Shown: piece by piece, positions 6,857-13,629 of the stretch
Layout of the letters: every line of letters starts with the position of its first letter
How positions within the stretch are numbered: the stretch's first letter is position 1
Origin: Thermoleophilia bacterium
GTDB taxonomy: Bacteria; Actinomycetota; Thermoleophilia; Gaiellales; Gaiellaceae
Direction of reading: 5' to 3'
Length of the DNA stretch: 42,063 nucleotides
Assembly (NCBI GenBank): GCA_025925195.1
Contig: JAICLU010000004.1
Location: 1 to 42,063 of the forward strand
Program-made: the position numbers and the translations under genes
Notes under the pieces: generated by a model
What the model was told of the DNA's origin: nothing
Seen by the model: the letters and a program-made list of their open reading frames with translations, nothing else
The model's database searches: none

Positions 6857-7827
6857 GCTCTCTCCTCCGCGTAGATGAACTTCAGGGCGTCGGACGGCTC
6901 GTGGTCGGCGCCTGCGAGCGCGAACGCCAGGCTCTCGTCGACCAGTCGCTGCGCCTCGGCGTCGAGCTCCGCCCACCGCTCGTCGTCGAGTGCAAGCCGC
7001 TTGCGCAGCAGGGTGACCGGGTCGCGCGTCTCTCGCAGCATCCGCAGCTCGTCCTTGTCGCGGTACACCTGGGCGTCGCCCATGTAGTGCCCGGTCAGGC
7101 GCTCCGTCTCACATACGAGCAGCACCGGTCCCCGGCCCGACCGCGCGTGCTCGAGCGCCTCGACCGCGGCGAAGTGGACGGCCTCGACGTCCTGGCCGTC
7201 GACGTGCGCCGCGTGCATGCCGAAGGCGACGGCGCGCTGGGTCAGGTCGCGGATCGGCTGGTGCTGCGACTGCGGCGTCGACTCCGACCAGCGGTTGTTC
7301 TCGCAGACGAAGACGACCGGCAGGCGCCAGAGCTGGGCCATGTTCATCGACTCGTGGAAGGTGCCGATGTTCGTCGCGCCGTCGCCGAAGAACGCGACCG
7401 CGACGTGCGGCTGGCGGCGCAGCTGGAACGCGAGCGCGGTGCCCACGGCGGAGGGCAGGCCGCCGCCGACGACGGCGTTCGCGCCGAGGACTCCGCGCGC
7501 CACGTCGTACAGGTGCATGGAGCCGCCGTAGCCGTGCGAGCAGCCCTCGACCTTTCCGTAGAGCTCGGCCATCACCTCGCCGGGAGGCGTGCCCATCGCG
7601 ATCACGTGTCCGTGCGCGCGGTGCGTGGACGCGATCGTGTCGCCGTCCTCGAGCGCGCGGCAGACGCCGACCGCGACCGCCTCCTGGCCGATGTCGGCGT
7701 GCAGGAAGCCGGCGAGGTCGCCGGCGCGGAATCGCTCTTCGACCTTCTCCTCGAAGCGCCGGATCAGGAGCATCTCGGCGAGGAACTCCTCGAGCCGTGT
7801 TCGCGGCAGGGTCGCCGCGGCGGTCAC
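6853..7827 (-). CDS. Thiamine-diphosphate E1-alpha subunit (pyruvate/acetoin dehydrogenase type)
   Basis: This 324-residue protein matches the alpha subunit of 2-oxoacid or acetoin dehydrogenase E1 (PdhA/AcoA). It has an N-terminal helix MLLIRRFEEKVEERF, GFLHADIGQEAVAVG, the THRAHGH segment, GYGGSMHL, and the ThDP/Mg motif starting GDGATNIGTFHESMNM and closing with CENN about 28 residues later. It decarboxylates a 2-oxoacid and passes the acyl group to an E2 lipoamide. An E1-beta partner is always needed in this family, but no beta, E2 or E3 gene is in the window. GTG 7827 overlaps the stop of the zinc-ribbon gene (GTGA); upstream in-frame codons read into low-complexity Arg-rich sequence and were excluded. 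The substrate is uncertain. Confidence 0.9.
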   Translation of the reverse strand: MTAAATLPRTRLEEFLAEMLLIRRFEEKVEERFRAGDLAGFLHADIGQEAVAVGVCRALEDGDTIASTHRAHGHVIAMGTPPGEVMAELYGKVEGCSHGYGGSMHLYDVARGVLGANAVVGGGLPSAVGTALAFQLRRQPHVAVAFFGDGATNIGTFHESMNMAQLWRLPVVFVCENNRWSESTPQSQHQPIRDLTQRAVAFGMHAAHVDGQDVEAVHFAAVEALEHARSGRGPVLLVCETERLTGHYMGDAQVYRDKDELRMLRETRDPVTLLRKRLALDDERWAELDAEAQRLVDESLAFALAGADHEPSDALKFIYAEERA

Positions 7828-7985
7828 CGCTGGGCCAGCCAGCCCGCGCCGCCGCACATCGGGCAGCGCTTCGGCAGCCGCGTGACGACGGCGCCGTACC
7901 CGCAGGCGGCGCACCTGACCTCGACGCGGCCGTCGGCACGCCGGACGGGCCGTACCGGAGGCGCGGTCGGGGCGGGCGCGATCAC
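7824..7985 (-). CDS. Mini zinc-ribbon protein
   Basis: This 53-residue protein has a Pro-rich N-terminus (APAPTAPPVRPVRR) followed by a four-cysteine ribbon: C25-x2-C28 and C41-x2-C44 in VRCAACGYGAVV and KRCPMCGGAGW. It should bind one zinc. It starts GTG 7985, overlapping the stop of the 96-residue gene (GTGA), and its own TGA overlaps the GTG of the E1-alpha gene. The double overlap and the clean CxxC pairs support it as a real gene despite its size. A role as an adaptor or RNA/protein-binding ribbon is possible; none is shown. Confidence 0.7.
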   Translation of the reverse strand: MIAPAPTAPPVRPVRRADGRVEVRCAACGYGAVVTRLPKRCPMCGGAGWLAQR

Positions 7986-8272
7986 CGGAGCTCCGTTCCG
8001 TCGACGCGCAGGGGGACGCGGTCGAGCTCGTGCTGTGCGGCCCAGTCGTCGACCGCGCGGAGCGCGTCGTCGAGCGCCTCGCCGCGGCAGCCCGGCGTGC
8101 GAGCGTGGACGACCCAGCGTCCCGCGTGGTGCTCGACGAGGAACGAGTGGTAGGAGCTGAGCTGCTTCGAGAGGGCGAGCGCGTCCCAGCGCCCCTCGAC
8201 CTCGACCGCGATCGATCGTGCCCGGGGCTCGGCTCTCGACGTCGCGGCTCTCGATGGTGCGTATCCGTTCAT
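7982..8272 (-). CDS. Conserved hypothetical protein, 96 aa
   Basis: I do not recognise the family. The first ~20 residues (MNGYAPSRAATSRAEPRARS) look disordered. The rest is a compact alpha/beta domain: AVEVEGRWDALALSKQLSSY, FLVEHHAGRWVVHARTPGCR, then a helix with ALRAVDDWAAQH and a final strand. It has no signal peptide or membrane helix, so it is cytoplasmic. ATG 8272 follows GGAAGGAGCCGC, a clear ribosome site. It heads the overlapping chain zinc ribbon, E1-alpha, stress protein and DUF488, so it is the first gene of that operon. The 60-nt region upstream after the sigma operon terminator should hold the promoter. Confidence 0.75.
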   Translation of the reverse strand: MNGYAPSRAATSRAEPRARSIAVEVEGRWDALALSKQLSSYHSFLVEHHAGRWVVHARTPGCRGEALDDALRAVDDWAAQHELDRVPLRVDGTELR

Positions 8273-8332
8273 CTGCGGCTCCTTCCGTTCGCGTACCTCA
8301 ACGCTGCCACCGCGTCGGGGAGCCTGCCATCG

Positions 8333-8364
8333 GGTCGTCCCCCCATCGTGGGGCGGACGCGACC
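8333..8364 (-). terminator. Terminator of the sigma/anti-sigma operon
   Basis: A hairpin lies immediately after the anti-sigma stop: outer arms GGTCG/CGACC, then TCC/GGA and CCCCA/TGGGG around a TCG loop, with small bulges. It separates the nine-gene run from the next minus-strand operon. Confidence 0.5.
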
Positions 8365-8589
8365 TCAGGCGCTGAGCAACGCGTACAGGCTGTCGTGCTC
8401 CTCGCGGCAGGCAGGGCAGCCGGCGAGGTGGGCGCGGAGCCCCGGGATCTCGGCGTCGACGTCGCGGCCGGCGAGCTCGAGCTCGACGTAGCGGTCGAGC
8501 TCGTCGAAGCACACGTCGCAGCCGACTTCGGGCTCGGCCGGCCCCAGCAGGCGGCCGAGCGCCTGCCCGATCTCGGATCTGTCGGTCAC
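8365..8589 (-). CDS. Zinc-finger anti-sigma factor (ZAS type)
   Basis: This 74-residue soluble protein carries H54-x3-C58-x2-C61 (HLAGCPAC), the core of zinc anti-sigma domains, plus a second pair C24-x2-C27 (CDVC). No membrane helix follows, so it resembles cytoplasmic redox-responsive anti-sigmas such as RsrA rather than membrane-tethered ones. The predicted role is to bind and silence the sigma factor encoded just upstream, releasing it when the thiols are oxidised or the metal is lost (inference from the family). GTG 8589 overlaps the sigma stop (GTGA), which favours equimolar synthesis. Confidence 0.85.
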   Translation of the reverse strand: MTDRSEIGQALGRLLGPAEPEVGCDVCFDELDRYVELELAGRDVDAEIPGLRAHLAGCPACREEHDSLYALLSA

Positions 8590-9284
8590 TCTGCCTCCAG
8601 CCGGTCTGCGAGCGCGAAGCCGCGCTCGACGAGGTGGGCGCGCAGCTTCCGCCGCGCGTCGTGCAAGGTCTTGTAGAGCGCGCCCCGGTTCGTGCTCAGC
8701 CGCTCGGCGAGCACGTCGATCGGGACGCCGTTGACGGCCAGGGCGACGAGGACGCTGCGCTGATGCGGGGTGAGCGCCTCGGCGACCGCCGTCTGCACCG
8801 CGGCGAGCAGCTCGCGCTGCTCGCTCGCCGCATCGGGCCCGAGCGCCGTGCTCGAGAAGATGTCCCAGTCGTCGGGCTCGAGCGGAACCTCGCGGCCCTG
8901 CCAGGCGCGCTTGCGGAGCTTGACCGCCGCCTCGAGCAGGGCGAACTTGTACGCCCACGTCGTGAAGCGGCTCGCGCCGCGGAAGTCGTCGAGCCGGCGG
9001 AGGACGCTGAGCGTCGCGTCGGCCGCGGCCTCGGCTGCGATGTCCTCGAGCTCGTTGCCGCGCAGGTGGCGCATTGTGTGCCGCCGGCGCGAGATCTCGA
9101 ACCGTGCCGCGCCGAGCAGAAGCGTGTGCAGGCGGGCGATCGCCGCGTCGCGCGTCGCACCGTCCGCCCGAAGCGTCCGCAGCCACTCGTGCGACTCGAG
9201 GTCGAACGGCGGCGGCGGCGGGGCTGCGACCAGCGGGACGGCGGGCTCCACGGCCTTCACCGTACCGACCTCGAGAATGCTCAT
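8586..9284 (-). CDS. ECF-type RNA polymerase sigma factor
   Basis: This 232-residue protein has sigma region 2 (residues ~75-135) with the core-binding and -10 recognition stretch FRGASRFTTWAYKFALLEA, and region 4 (~170-225) with LTPHQRSVLVALAVNGVPID and STNRGALYKTLHDARRKL as the -35 recognition helix-turn-helix. A Pro-rich ~30-residue leader precedes region 2. Start ATG 9284 overlaps the 78-residue gene (ATGA). It is followed by its anti-sigma gene. Because it is the penultimate gene of a run containing a cupredoxin and membrane heme-like protein, it may autoregulate that run; no shared -35/-10 pair could be confirmed by eye. Confidence 0.88.
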   Translation of the reverse strand: MSILEVGTVKAVEPAVPLVAAPPPPPFDLESHEWLRTLRADGATRDAAIARLHTLLLGAARFEISRRRHTMRHLRGNELEDIAAEAAADATLSVLRRLDDFRGASRFTTWAYKFALLEAAVKLRKRAWQGREVPLEPDDWDIFSSTALGPDAASEQRELLAAVQTAVAEALTPHQRSVLVALAVNGVPIDVLAERLSTNRGALYKTLHDARRKLRAHLVERGFALADRLEAE

Positions 9285-9517
9285 GGGACGCGCCTCGGGT
9301 CGAGCGGGGCCAGGATTCGCACCGCGAGGGGAGGCGGGCAGCCCCGCTCGACGAGCCCGATCAGCGCGTGCAGGTCGAAGCGGTCGTCGTCGGAGATCTC
9401 GGCGGCGAGCCGGGCCGGGAACCCGGCCGCCGTCAGCTGTTCGCGCCGCCATGCTCCGACCTCGTCGACGTCCATTCCCGGTGTCGTCTTCGTCTGCACG
9501 TGAGGTTGGTGTCGCAT
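9281..9517 (-). CDS. Small conserved hypothetical protein, 78 aa
   Basis: I recognise no family. It has an N-terminal His/Thr segment, then a helical domain EVGAWRREQLTAAGFPARLA and a patch HALIGLVERGCPPPLAVRIL. It is soluble with a single Cys. ATG 9517 has AAGGA about 10 nt upstream; ATG 9475 is an internal alternative that removes the first 14 residues. Its stop overlaps the sigma ATG (ATGA), and the gene starts 12 nt after the secreted helical protein. Position suggests a small partner or regulator of the sigma/anti-sigma pair, but nothing in the sequence shows it. Confidence 0.7.
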   Translation of the reverse strand: MRHQPHVQTKTTPGMDVDEVGAWRREQLTAAGFPARLAAEISDDDRFDLHALIGLVERGCPPPLAVRILAPLDPRRVP

Positions 9518-9529
9518 CCCGGCCGGTCC

Positions 9530-10264
9530 TTACCTGAAGCGCGCCGGGAACTGGTCGACGATTCCGGCGGCGAGCAGGTCGGACATGTGGAGGATGTGGT
9601 CGTGCACGCGGTCGTAGGCGGCGACGTCCGCCGCCCACTTTCCCTGGATCCGCGCCACGGCCTCGGCCGCTGTCAGCTTCAGGTGCATGTGCATCTCGGC
9701 CTTCATCGTCGCGAGCGGCCAGAAGCGCGGGTTGACGCTGTGGAGCGTCGCGGCGATCTGGTCGGCGTTCGCCGTCCAGCGGGCCTGCGCGGCGGCGAGC
9801 TTCGCCTGGTCGCCCGCCTTGGCGGCCGCGACGACGTCGGCGGCGATCAGGATGTGCGCCCGCAGCAGCTTCGTCAGCGCGCTGCCCGCCGCCGCGCCGT
9901 AGTACGGCTTGATCGCGTTGCCGATGTCGGTCTGGTTCCGCAGGAGCCTGGCGAGGGTGGCGCTCGTGTCGGGCGTCCCCGCGACGAGGCTGATGATCGC
10001 GAGCCGTGTCCACGTGATGTGGTCCTCCCACAGCTTGCGCATGTCCGTGCGGAGTGTGACCGCCTTCGCGGTGAGCGCCGGGGCCGACTCGACAGAGACG
10101 GTCATCGGCATGTTCATCGCCGCCGGCGCGACGGGCGCCGGGTTGCCGTGCGCCTGCGCCATGTTCATGCCGTTCGACACGGCGAGCGCGGCGAGGGCGG
10201 CGAAGAACGCGACGATCGCGGTCAGCGACAGCGGGATCGGCTTCGCCGCTCGGGTGCGGTTCAT
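9530..10264 (-). CDS. Secreted or membrane-anchored helical protein with conserved His/Trp motifs
   Basis: This 244-residue protein has an N-terminal hydrophobic signal or anchor (residues ~11-31) ending near QAHG, then a Met/Pro-rich linker. The mature part is all-helical: MRKLWEDHITWTRLAIISL, LLRNQTDIGNAIKPYYG, a long Ala-rich helix, a MHMHLKL segment and VHDHILHMSDLLAAGI. The regularly spaced His, Asp and Met residues on predicted helices could bind metal or heme, as in four-helix-bundle proteins. Related proteins are usually annotated only as hypothetical. ATG 10264 overlaps the preceding stop (ATGA). It lies beside a cupredoxin, which supports an extracytoplasmic redox or metal role (inference). 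Confidence 0.78.
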   Translation of the reverse strand: MNRTRAAKPIPLSLTAIVAFFAALAALAVSNGMNMAQAHGNPAPVAPAAMNMPMTVSVESAPALTAKAVTLRTDMRKLWEDHITWTRLAIISLVAGTPDTSATLARLLRNQTDIGNAIKPYYGAAAGSALTKLLRAHILIAADVVAAAKAGDQAKLAAAQARWTANADQIAATLHSVNPRFWPLATMKAEMHMHLKLTAAEAVARIQGKWAADVAAYDRVHDHILHMSDLLAAGIVDQFPARFR

Positions 10265-10662
10265 GACAGGGTTCCTTTCGGTTGCGGGAAGGCGAGCAGC
10301 GACGGCCGGCGGACGAGACCCCAGGCGGCGGCGATTCCGGCCACCTCGACCGCCTTCGTGAAGAGCGCGAGCCCGTCGACCGCCTCGACGTCCGGGTGGA
10401 GGACGGGAACGCCGGTCGTCACGACGAGTGCGTAGGCCACGATCAGCCCGGCGAAGATCGCGATCGCCGAGACGAGCGCGGCCTGCGAGGGCGTCTTCGT
10501 CAGGACGACCGCGAGCACGGCGAGCAGCACGGCCGAGACGACGAACCCGATCCCGGCCGCGGTGCCCTCCTCGAAATGGTCGGGAGCGAGCGCCGCATGG
10601 ACGCCGGCGCTGATCGCACAGGCGAGGATGACGACGTCGCCTCGCAGCTCGGCGAGCGTCAC
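10261..10662 (-). CDS. Small four-helix membrane protein
   Basis: This 133-residue protein has about four membrane helices (residues ~8-26, 35-54, 62-83 and ~98-115). Helix 1 carries SAGVHAALAPDHFEEG, with two His near the membrane face; a further His lies in the loop VPVLHPDVEAVDG. I know no characterised family. It is overlapped on both sides (GTGA with the cupredoxin, ATGA with the secreted helical protein), so it is strictly an operon member. A role as a small subunit of a membrane redox or copper-handling complex is plausible from context only. Confidence 0.75.
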   Translation of the reverse strand: MTLAELRGDVVILACAISAGVHAALAPDHFEEGTAAGIGFVVSAVLLAVLAVVLTKTPSQAALVSAIAIFAGLIVAYALVVTTGVPVLHPDVEAVDGLALFTKAVEVAGIAAAWGLVRRPSLLAFPQPKGTLS

Positions 10663-11003
10663 CGGACGATCACCGTCCCGTGCATGTCCTTGCTGTGCAG
10701 CGTGCAGACGTAGTGATACGTGCCGGGCTTGTCGAACCGGATCGACACGCTGTGGCCGCGGTCGACCTTGTGGTCGTCCTGGCCCTCGAACTTCACGGTG
10801 TGCGTGAAGTTGTCGTTGTTCGTCCACGTCACGGTCTGGCCCGCCTTGATCACGATCGCGGTCGGCGAGAAGCGGTAGCTCTTCGCCATCGAGACCGCGG
10901 TGGTCTTGACCGGGGCGCTGTTGCGCGCGCCGCCGCAGCCTGCCGCGACGAGCGTCACGGCGACGACTGCGACGGCGGGCGCGAGAAGTCTTGCGCGCCT
11001 CAC
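10659..11003 (-). CDS. Cupredoxin lipoprotein (plastocyanin/azurin-like)
   Basis: This 114-residue protein has a lipoprotein signal peptide with lipobox VAAGC (Cys23), so it is anchored outside the membrane. The cupredoxin domain (~residues 40-114) has FSPTAIVIKAGQTVTWTNND and the type-1 copper ligands H68 (FTHTV), C100, H103 and M107 in YHYVCTLHSKDMHGT. The spacing C-x2-H-x3-M is that of blue copper electron carriers. It should shuttle single electrons or bind copper on the outer face of the membrane. GTG 11003 overlaps the preceding membrane-protein stop (GTGA). The COX1-like protein two genes upstream is a candidate redox partner. Confidence 0.9.
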   Translation of the reverse strand: MRRARLLAPAVAVVAVTLVAAGCGGARNSAPVKTTAVSMAKSYRFSPTAIVIKAGQTVTWTNNDNFTHTVKFEGQDDHKVDRGHSVSIRFDKPGTYHYVCTLHSKDMHGTVIVR

Positions 11004-11308
11004 GACCGTGTCACCTCGAGCGCCGGCCTGCGCACGGTCGAGTAGACGGCGGCCGCGAACACGAGCACGAATGCGGTGAGGTCGAGCACCTCGGCAATCG
11101 TGTGCGCGAACAGGAAGACCGTCCAGTCGAGGTGGTACGTCATGTAGACGAGCTCGGCGACGGCGAAGAGCGAGAACGCGACGCCGAGCAGCGACAGCTC
11201 GCGCTTGTACGCGAGCCATGCGAAGCCCGCGCCGAGCGCGAACGCGGTGATGTGCACGACGAGAAAGAACGTCGTCGGCAGGTCGTTGATCCAACTCCCG
11301 TAGGGCAT
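11000..11308 (-). CDS. Small three-helix membrane protein with membrane histidines
   Basis: This 102-residue protein has three predicted helices (~12-33, 38-60 and 66-88). Each carries a His close to the bilayer: FFLVVHITAF, YMTYHLDWTV and FLFAHTIAEVLD. That pattern is compatible with heme or metal binding but matches no family I can name. ATG 11308 has a perfect CAAGGAGGAC site. A 55-nt gap upstream separates it from the COX1-like gene, so a secondary promoter is possible there. Its stop overlaps the cupredoxin start. Confidence 0.78.
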   Translation of the reverse strand: MPYGSWINDLPTTFFLVVHITAFALGAGFAWLAYKRELSLLGVAFSLFAVAELVYMTYHLDWTVFLFAHTIAEVLDLTAFVLVFAAAVYSTVRRPALEVTRS

Positions 11309-11363
11309 GTGTCCTCCTTGAGCTTTCGGGTGTGGATCGTTGGTGCCGGTGCGGCGGCCGTCC

Positions 11364-12644
11364 TTACGTCGAACGACGGGACCAGGTGAGCGCCGCGCCG
11401 GCGACCGTGAGGACGGCCGAGACGACGAGTGCGGCCGCGCCGGCGCGCGCGGCGACGGCGCTGCCGGCGAGGACGCCGATCGCGAGCGTCTCGATGCCGG
11501 CGGCAAACGCCGCCGCTTCGAGCAGTGTCAGTCCGCGCGGGTAGAGGACGGCCTGCTTCGGCCGAGGCCCCGGCGGCCACCACACCCAGAGCGAGAGTGA
11601 GAGCAGCTTGCCCAGGTGGCCGACGACGACGCCGGCCGCCCAGCCGCCGAGCAGGAAGACGACGTACGCGATGACGACCCGGGTGCCGCCCGCGCCCGCG
11701 GCAGCGACGAATCCGAGGACGGCGGCCTGCGCGAGGAAGACGCCGCCGGCGAGCAGGTGTGCGAGCGGCGCCTCGATCGAGCTGCGTCGCGCGCGCGCCG
11801 TGCGCAGCGTCAGCGTCACGAAGCGGGCGAGCGCGAGCACGACGACCGCGCCGCCGGCCAGGGTCAGCGGCCGGTCGCGGGTGCCGATCCCGGCGAGCAG
11901 CAGCCAGAGCCCGCCGGCCAGCGCGAGCTCCTCGTACGGTCGCGATCGCTGCGGAGCGGTCGGCGCCTGCGCGAGCATCGGCCCGAGGCTCCGTCCCACC
12001 GCGACGATCAGCAGCGCGATCCAGCCGAGCAGGGCGACGTGCAGGTGGATGAGCAGCCAGCGTCCGTATGCCAGGCCGCCGAACGGGCGGTCGTAGTCGT
12101 AGATCAGGGCGCCGAGGCAGAGCGCGACGACGGCGTGCGCGCACGAGAGTGCGACGCCGGTGCGGCTTGCGATCAGCATCCGGCCGCCCGGCGCGCGCCC
12201 GACGAGCGTGAGGATCTCGGCGAGCACGATCGCGAGCCCGCACGCCAGCGCGGCCGCGCCGATCCAGACCAGCGGGCCGGACTCGCGGCCGAGTCCCGCC
12301 GCGATCAGGAAGCTGCCCCACAGCAGCGGCAGCGCGACCCAGAGCGCGCGCTGCGACGGCAAGTCGTTGCGGAGCATCACGGGCAGCAGGTGGAAGCACG
12401 CGCCGGCGACTGCGAACGGGAGCACGCCGAGCGCGACGAGGTGCACTGCGAGCACGGGGCCGGCCGCGAGCGGGTTCCCGGCGGCGAGGTCGCCCGCCGC
12501 TGCCACCGCGGCGATCGTCGCCGCGAGCCAGCCGCCGAGCGCCGTCGCGAAGTAGGCGGCGAGCAGCCGGCGCGACACGGGCCCGCCGACGGCACGGCCG
12601 CCGCCGGCGAGGGCGAGGGGACGGGAGGTGCTCTGCCCGCTCAC
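11364..12644 (-). CDS. Polytopic heme-copper-oxidase-subunit-I-like (or NnrS-like) membrane protein
   Basis: This 426-residue protein has about twelve membrane helices. Two stretches resemble each other and the low-spin heme helices of COX1/NnrS-type proteins: VHLVALGVLPFAVAGACFHL (then LPVML) and IHLHVALLGWIALLIVAVGR. A further His occurs in GHLGKLLSLSLWVWW. The full heme-copper ligand set (six His including a His-His pair) is not visible, so it is probably not a terminal oxidase; a heme-binding, nitric-oxide or copper-related role is possible. GTG 12644 overlaps the flippase-like stop (GTGA). In-frame sequence upstream of that GTG is Arg-rich shadow reading. Confidence 0.8.
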   Translation of the reverse strand: MSGQSTSRPLALAGGGRAVGGPVSRRLLAAYFATALGGWLAATIAAVAAAGDLAAGNPLAAGPVLAVHLVALGVLPFAVAGACFHLLPVMLRNDLPSQRALWVALPLLWGSFLIAAGLGRESGPLVWIGAAALACGLAIVLAEILTLVGRAPGGRMLIASRTGVALSCAHAVVALCLGALIYDYDRPFGGLAYGRWLLIHLHVALLGWIALLIVAVGRSLGPMLAQAPTAPQRSRPYEELALAGGLWLLLAGIGTRDRPLTLAGGAVVVLALARFVTLTLRTARARRSSIEAPLAHLLAGGVFLAQAAVLGFVAAAGAGGTRVVIAYVVFLLGGWAAGVVVGHLGKLLSLSLWVWWPPGPRPKQAVLYPRGLTLLEAAAFAAGIETLAIGVLAGSAVAARAGAAALVVSAVLTVAGAALTWSRRST

Positions 12645-13585
12645 GGTTCCGCGAGTCTCTCGGATCGCCGGTCGATGAAGCGCTTCCAGCGGAACGTCCG
12701 CAGCATCAGCCCGATCGCCGCGAAGCCGACGACGAGGTTGACCGTCATCAGCGTGATCTTCATCCCGACGCTGAAGCTCAGCACCGCGGCTGCGGCCGCG
12801 GTGCCGGAGAAGACGTAGACGATCAGCCCCTGCTCGGTCCCGATGCCGCCGGGAGTCAGCGGCACGAGCGTCGAGAGGCTCTGCGTCGCCTGCACGAGCA
12901 GCGCGTTGTGCACGGTCGCGGGCAGGCCGAAGGCGCGCAGGAGGAAGTAGATCGTCCCGATCCGCAGCGCCCAGTCGATCGCCTGCAGGCTCGCGACCGA
13001 GCGGAGGTAGCGCGGCGGGTCGCGGAGGATCGCGCCGCCGGCGCGCAGTTGCTGGGCGAAGTTCTGCACGCGCCGGCGCGTCCACAGCCCCACGACGATC
13101 GCGACGGCGAGCACAACGAGCCCGACGACGATCGCGAGGCGGGGATAACGGTCGGCCCACGACCAGTCGACGGAACGCAGCCGGGGCAGGACGTCGAGGC
13201 CGGGAAGCACGCCGAGCTGCAGCACCCAGACGAACAGGATCGTCGAGGCGACGAAGTCGAAGAGCGTGTCGACCGCGAGCGTCGCGACGAGCGTCGGGTA
13301 GCGCGAGCCGGGGATCCGCTGCCTGATCAGGAAGAGCTTGAGCGCGTCGCCGGCGCGCGCCGGGACGACGGCGTTGACCGCAGCGCCGGCGACGTAGGCG
13401 CCGAAGGCCCCGCGCCAGCGCACGTTCGTGTCGGGATGCGCGGCGGCGAGCACGTTGCGCCAGGCTCGTGTCCGCACGACGAGCTTGCAGAGGTGCAGCG
13501 CGACGGCGATCGCCAGTGCATGCCACCCGATCGACCGGAGGTGGTCGGCGAACACGTCGAACGCATGGAACAGCTGATTCAGCAT
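12641..13585 (-). CDS. Flippase-like / lysylphosphatidylglycerol-synthase transmembrane family protein
   Basis: This 314-residue inner-membrane protein matches the UPF0104/LPG_synthase_TM family: about eight helices, an early GAYVAGAAVNAVVPARAGDA segment (the family's conserved N-x3-P-x-R-x-G), and late TPGGIGTEQG. Members are proposed lipid or glycan-lipid transporters. ATG 13585 has GAGG 6 nt upstream. It is the first gene of the nine-gene minus-strand run and is divergent from the TDT transporter, only 44 bp away. Whether it belongs functionally to the cupredoxin group or merely leads the transcript is unclear. Confidence 0.88.
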   Translation of the reverse strand: MLNQLFHAFDVFADHLRSIGWHALAIAVALHLCKLVVRTRAWRNVLAAAHPDTNVRWRGAFGAYVAGAAVNAVVPARAGDALKLFLIRQRIPGSRYPTLVATLAVDTLFDFVASTILFVWVLQLGVLPGLDVLPRLRSVDWSWADRYPRLAIVVGLVVLAVAIVVGLWTRRRVQNFAQQLRAGGAILRDPPRYLRSVASLQAIDWALRIGTIYFLLRAFGLPATVHNALLVQATQSLSTLVPLTPGGIGTEQGLIVYVFSGTAAAAAVLSFSVGMKITLMTVNLVVGFAAIGLMLRTFRWKRFIDRRSERLAEP

Positions 13586-13617
13586 CGCCTCGTTGCCATC
13601 ATCGCCGCTGCGCTCGT

Positions 13618-13629
13618 TATCGTCCGACG
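13618..13629 (+). promoter_or_regulatory. Putative -10 for leaderless TDT transporter mRNA
   Basis: TATCGT (13618-13623) lies 6 nt before GTG 13630, with no ribosome site between. It lies in the 44-bp divergent gap with the flippase-like gene. Confidence 0.45.

Noticed and set aside
11364-13526. 720-codon frame suggesting a fusion of the flippase-like and COX1-like proteins
   Set aside because: The N-terminal part is a shadow of the flippase gene in another frame; the true start is the GTG 12644 that overlaps its stop.
8365-13585. Phage-defence or mobile element cargo interpretation of the minus-strand run
   Set aside because: No nuclease, integrase, transposase, direct repeats or composition shift were seen; the content is membrane redox and sigma regulation.
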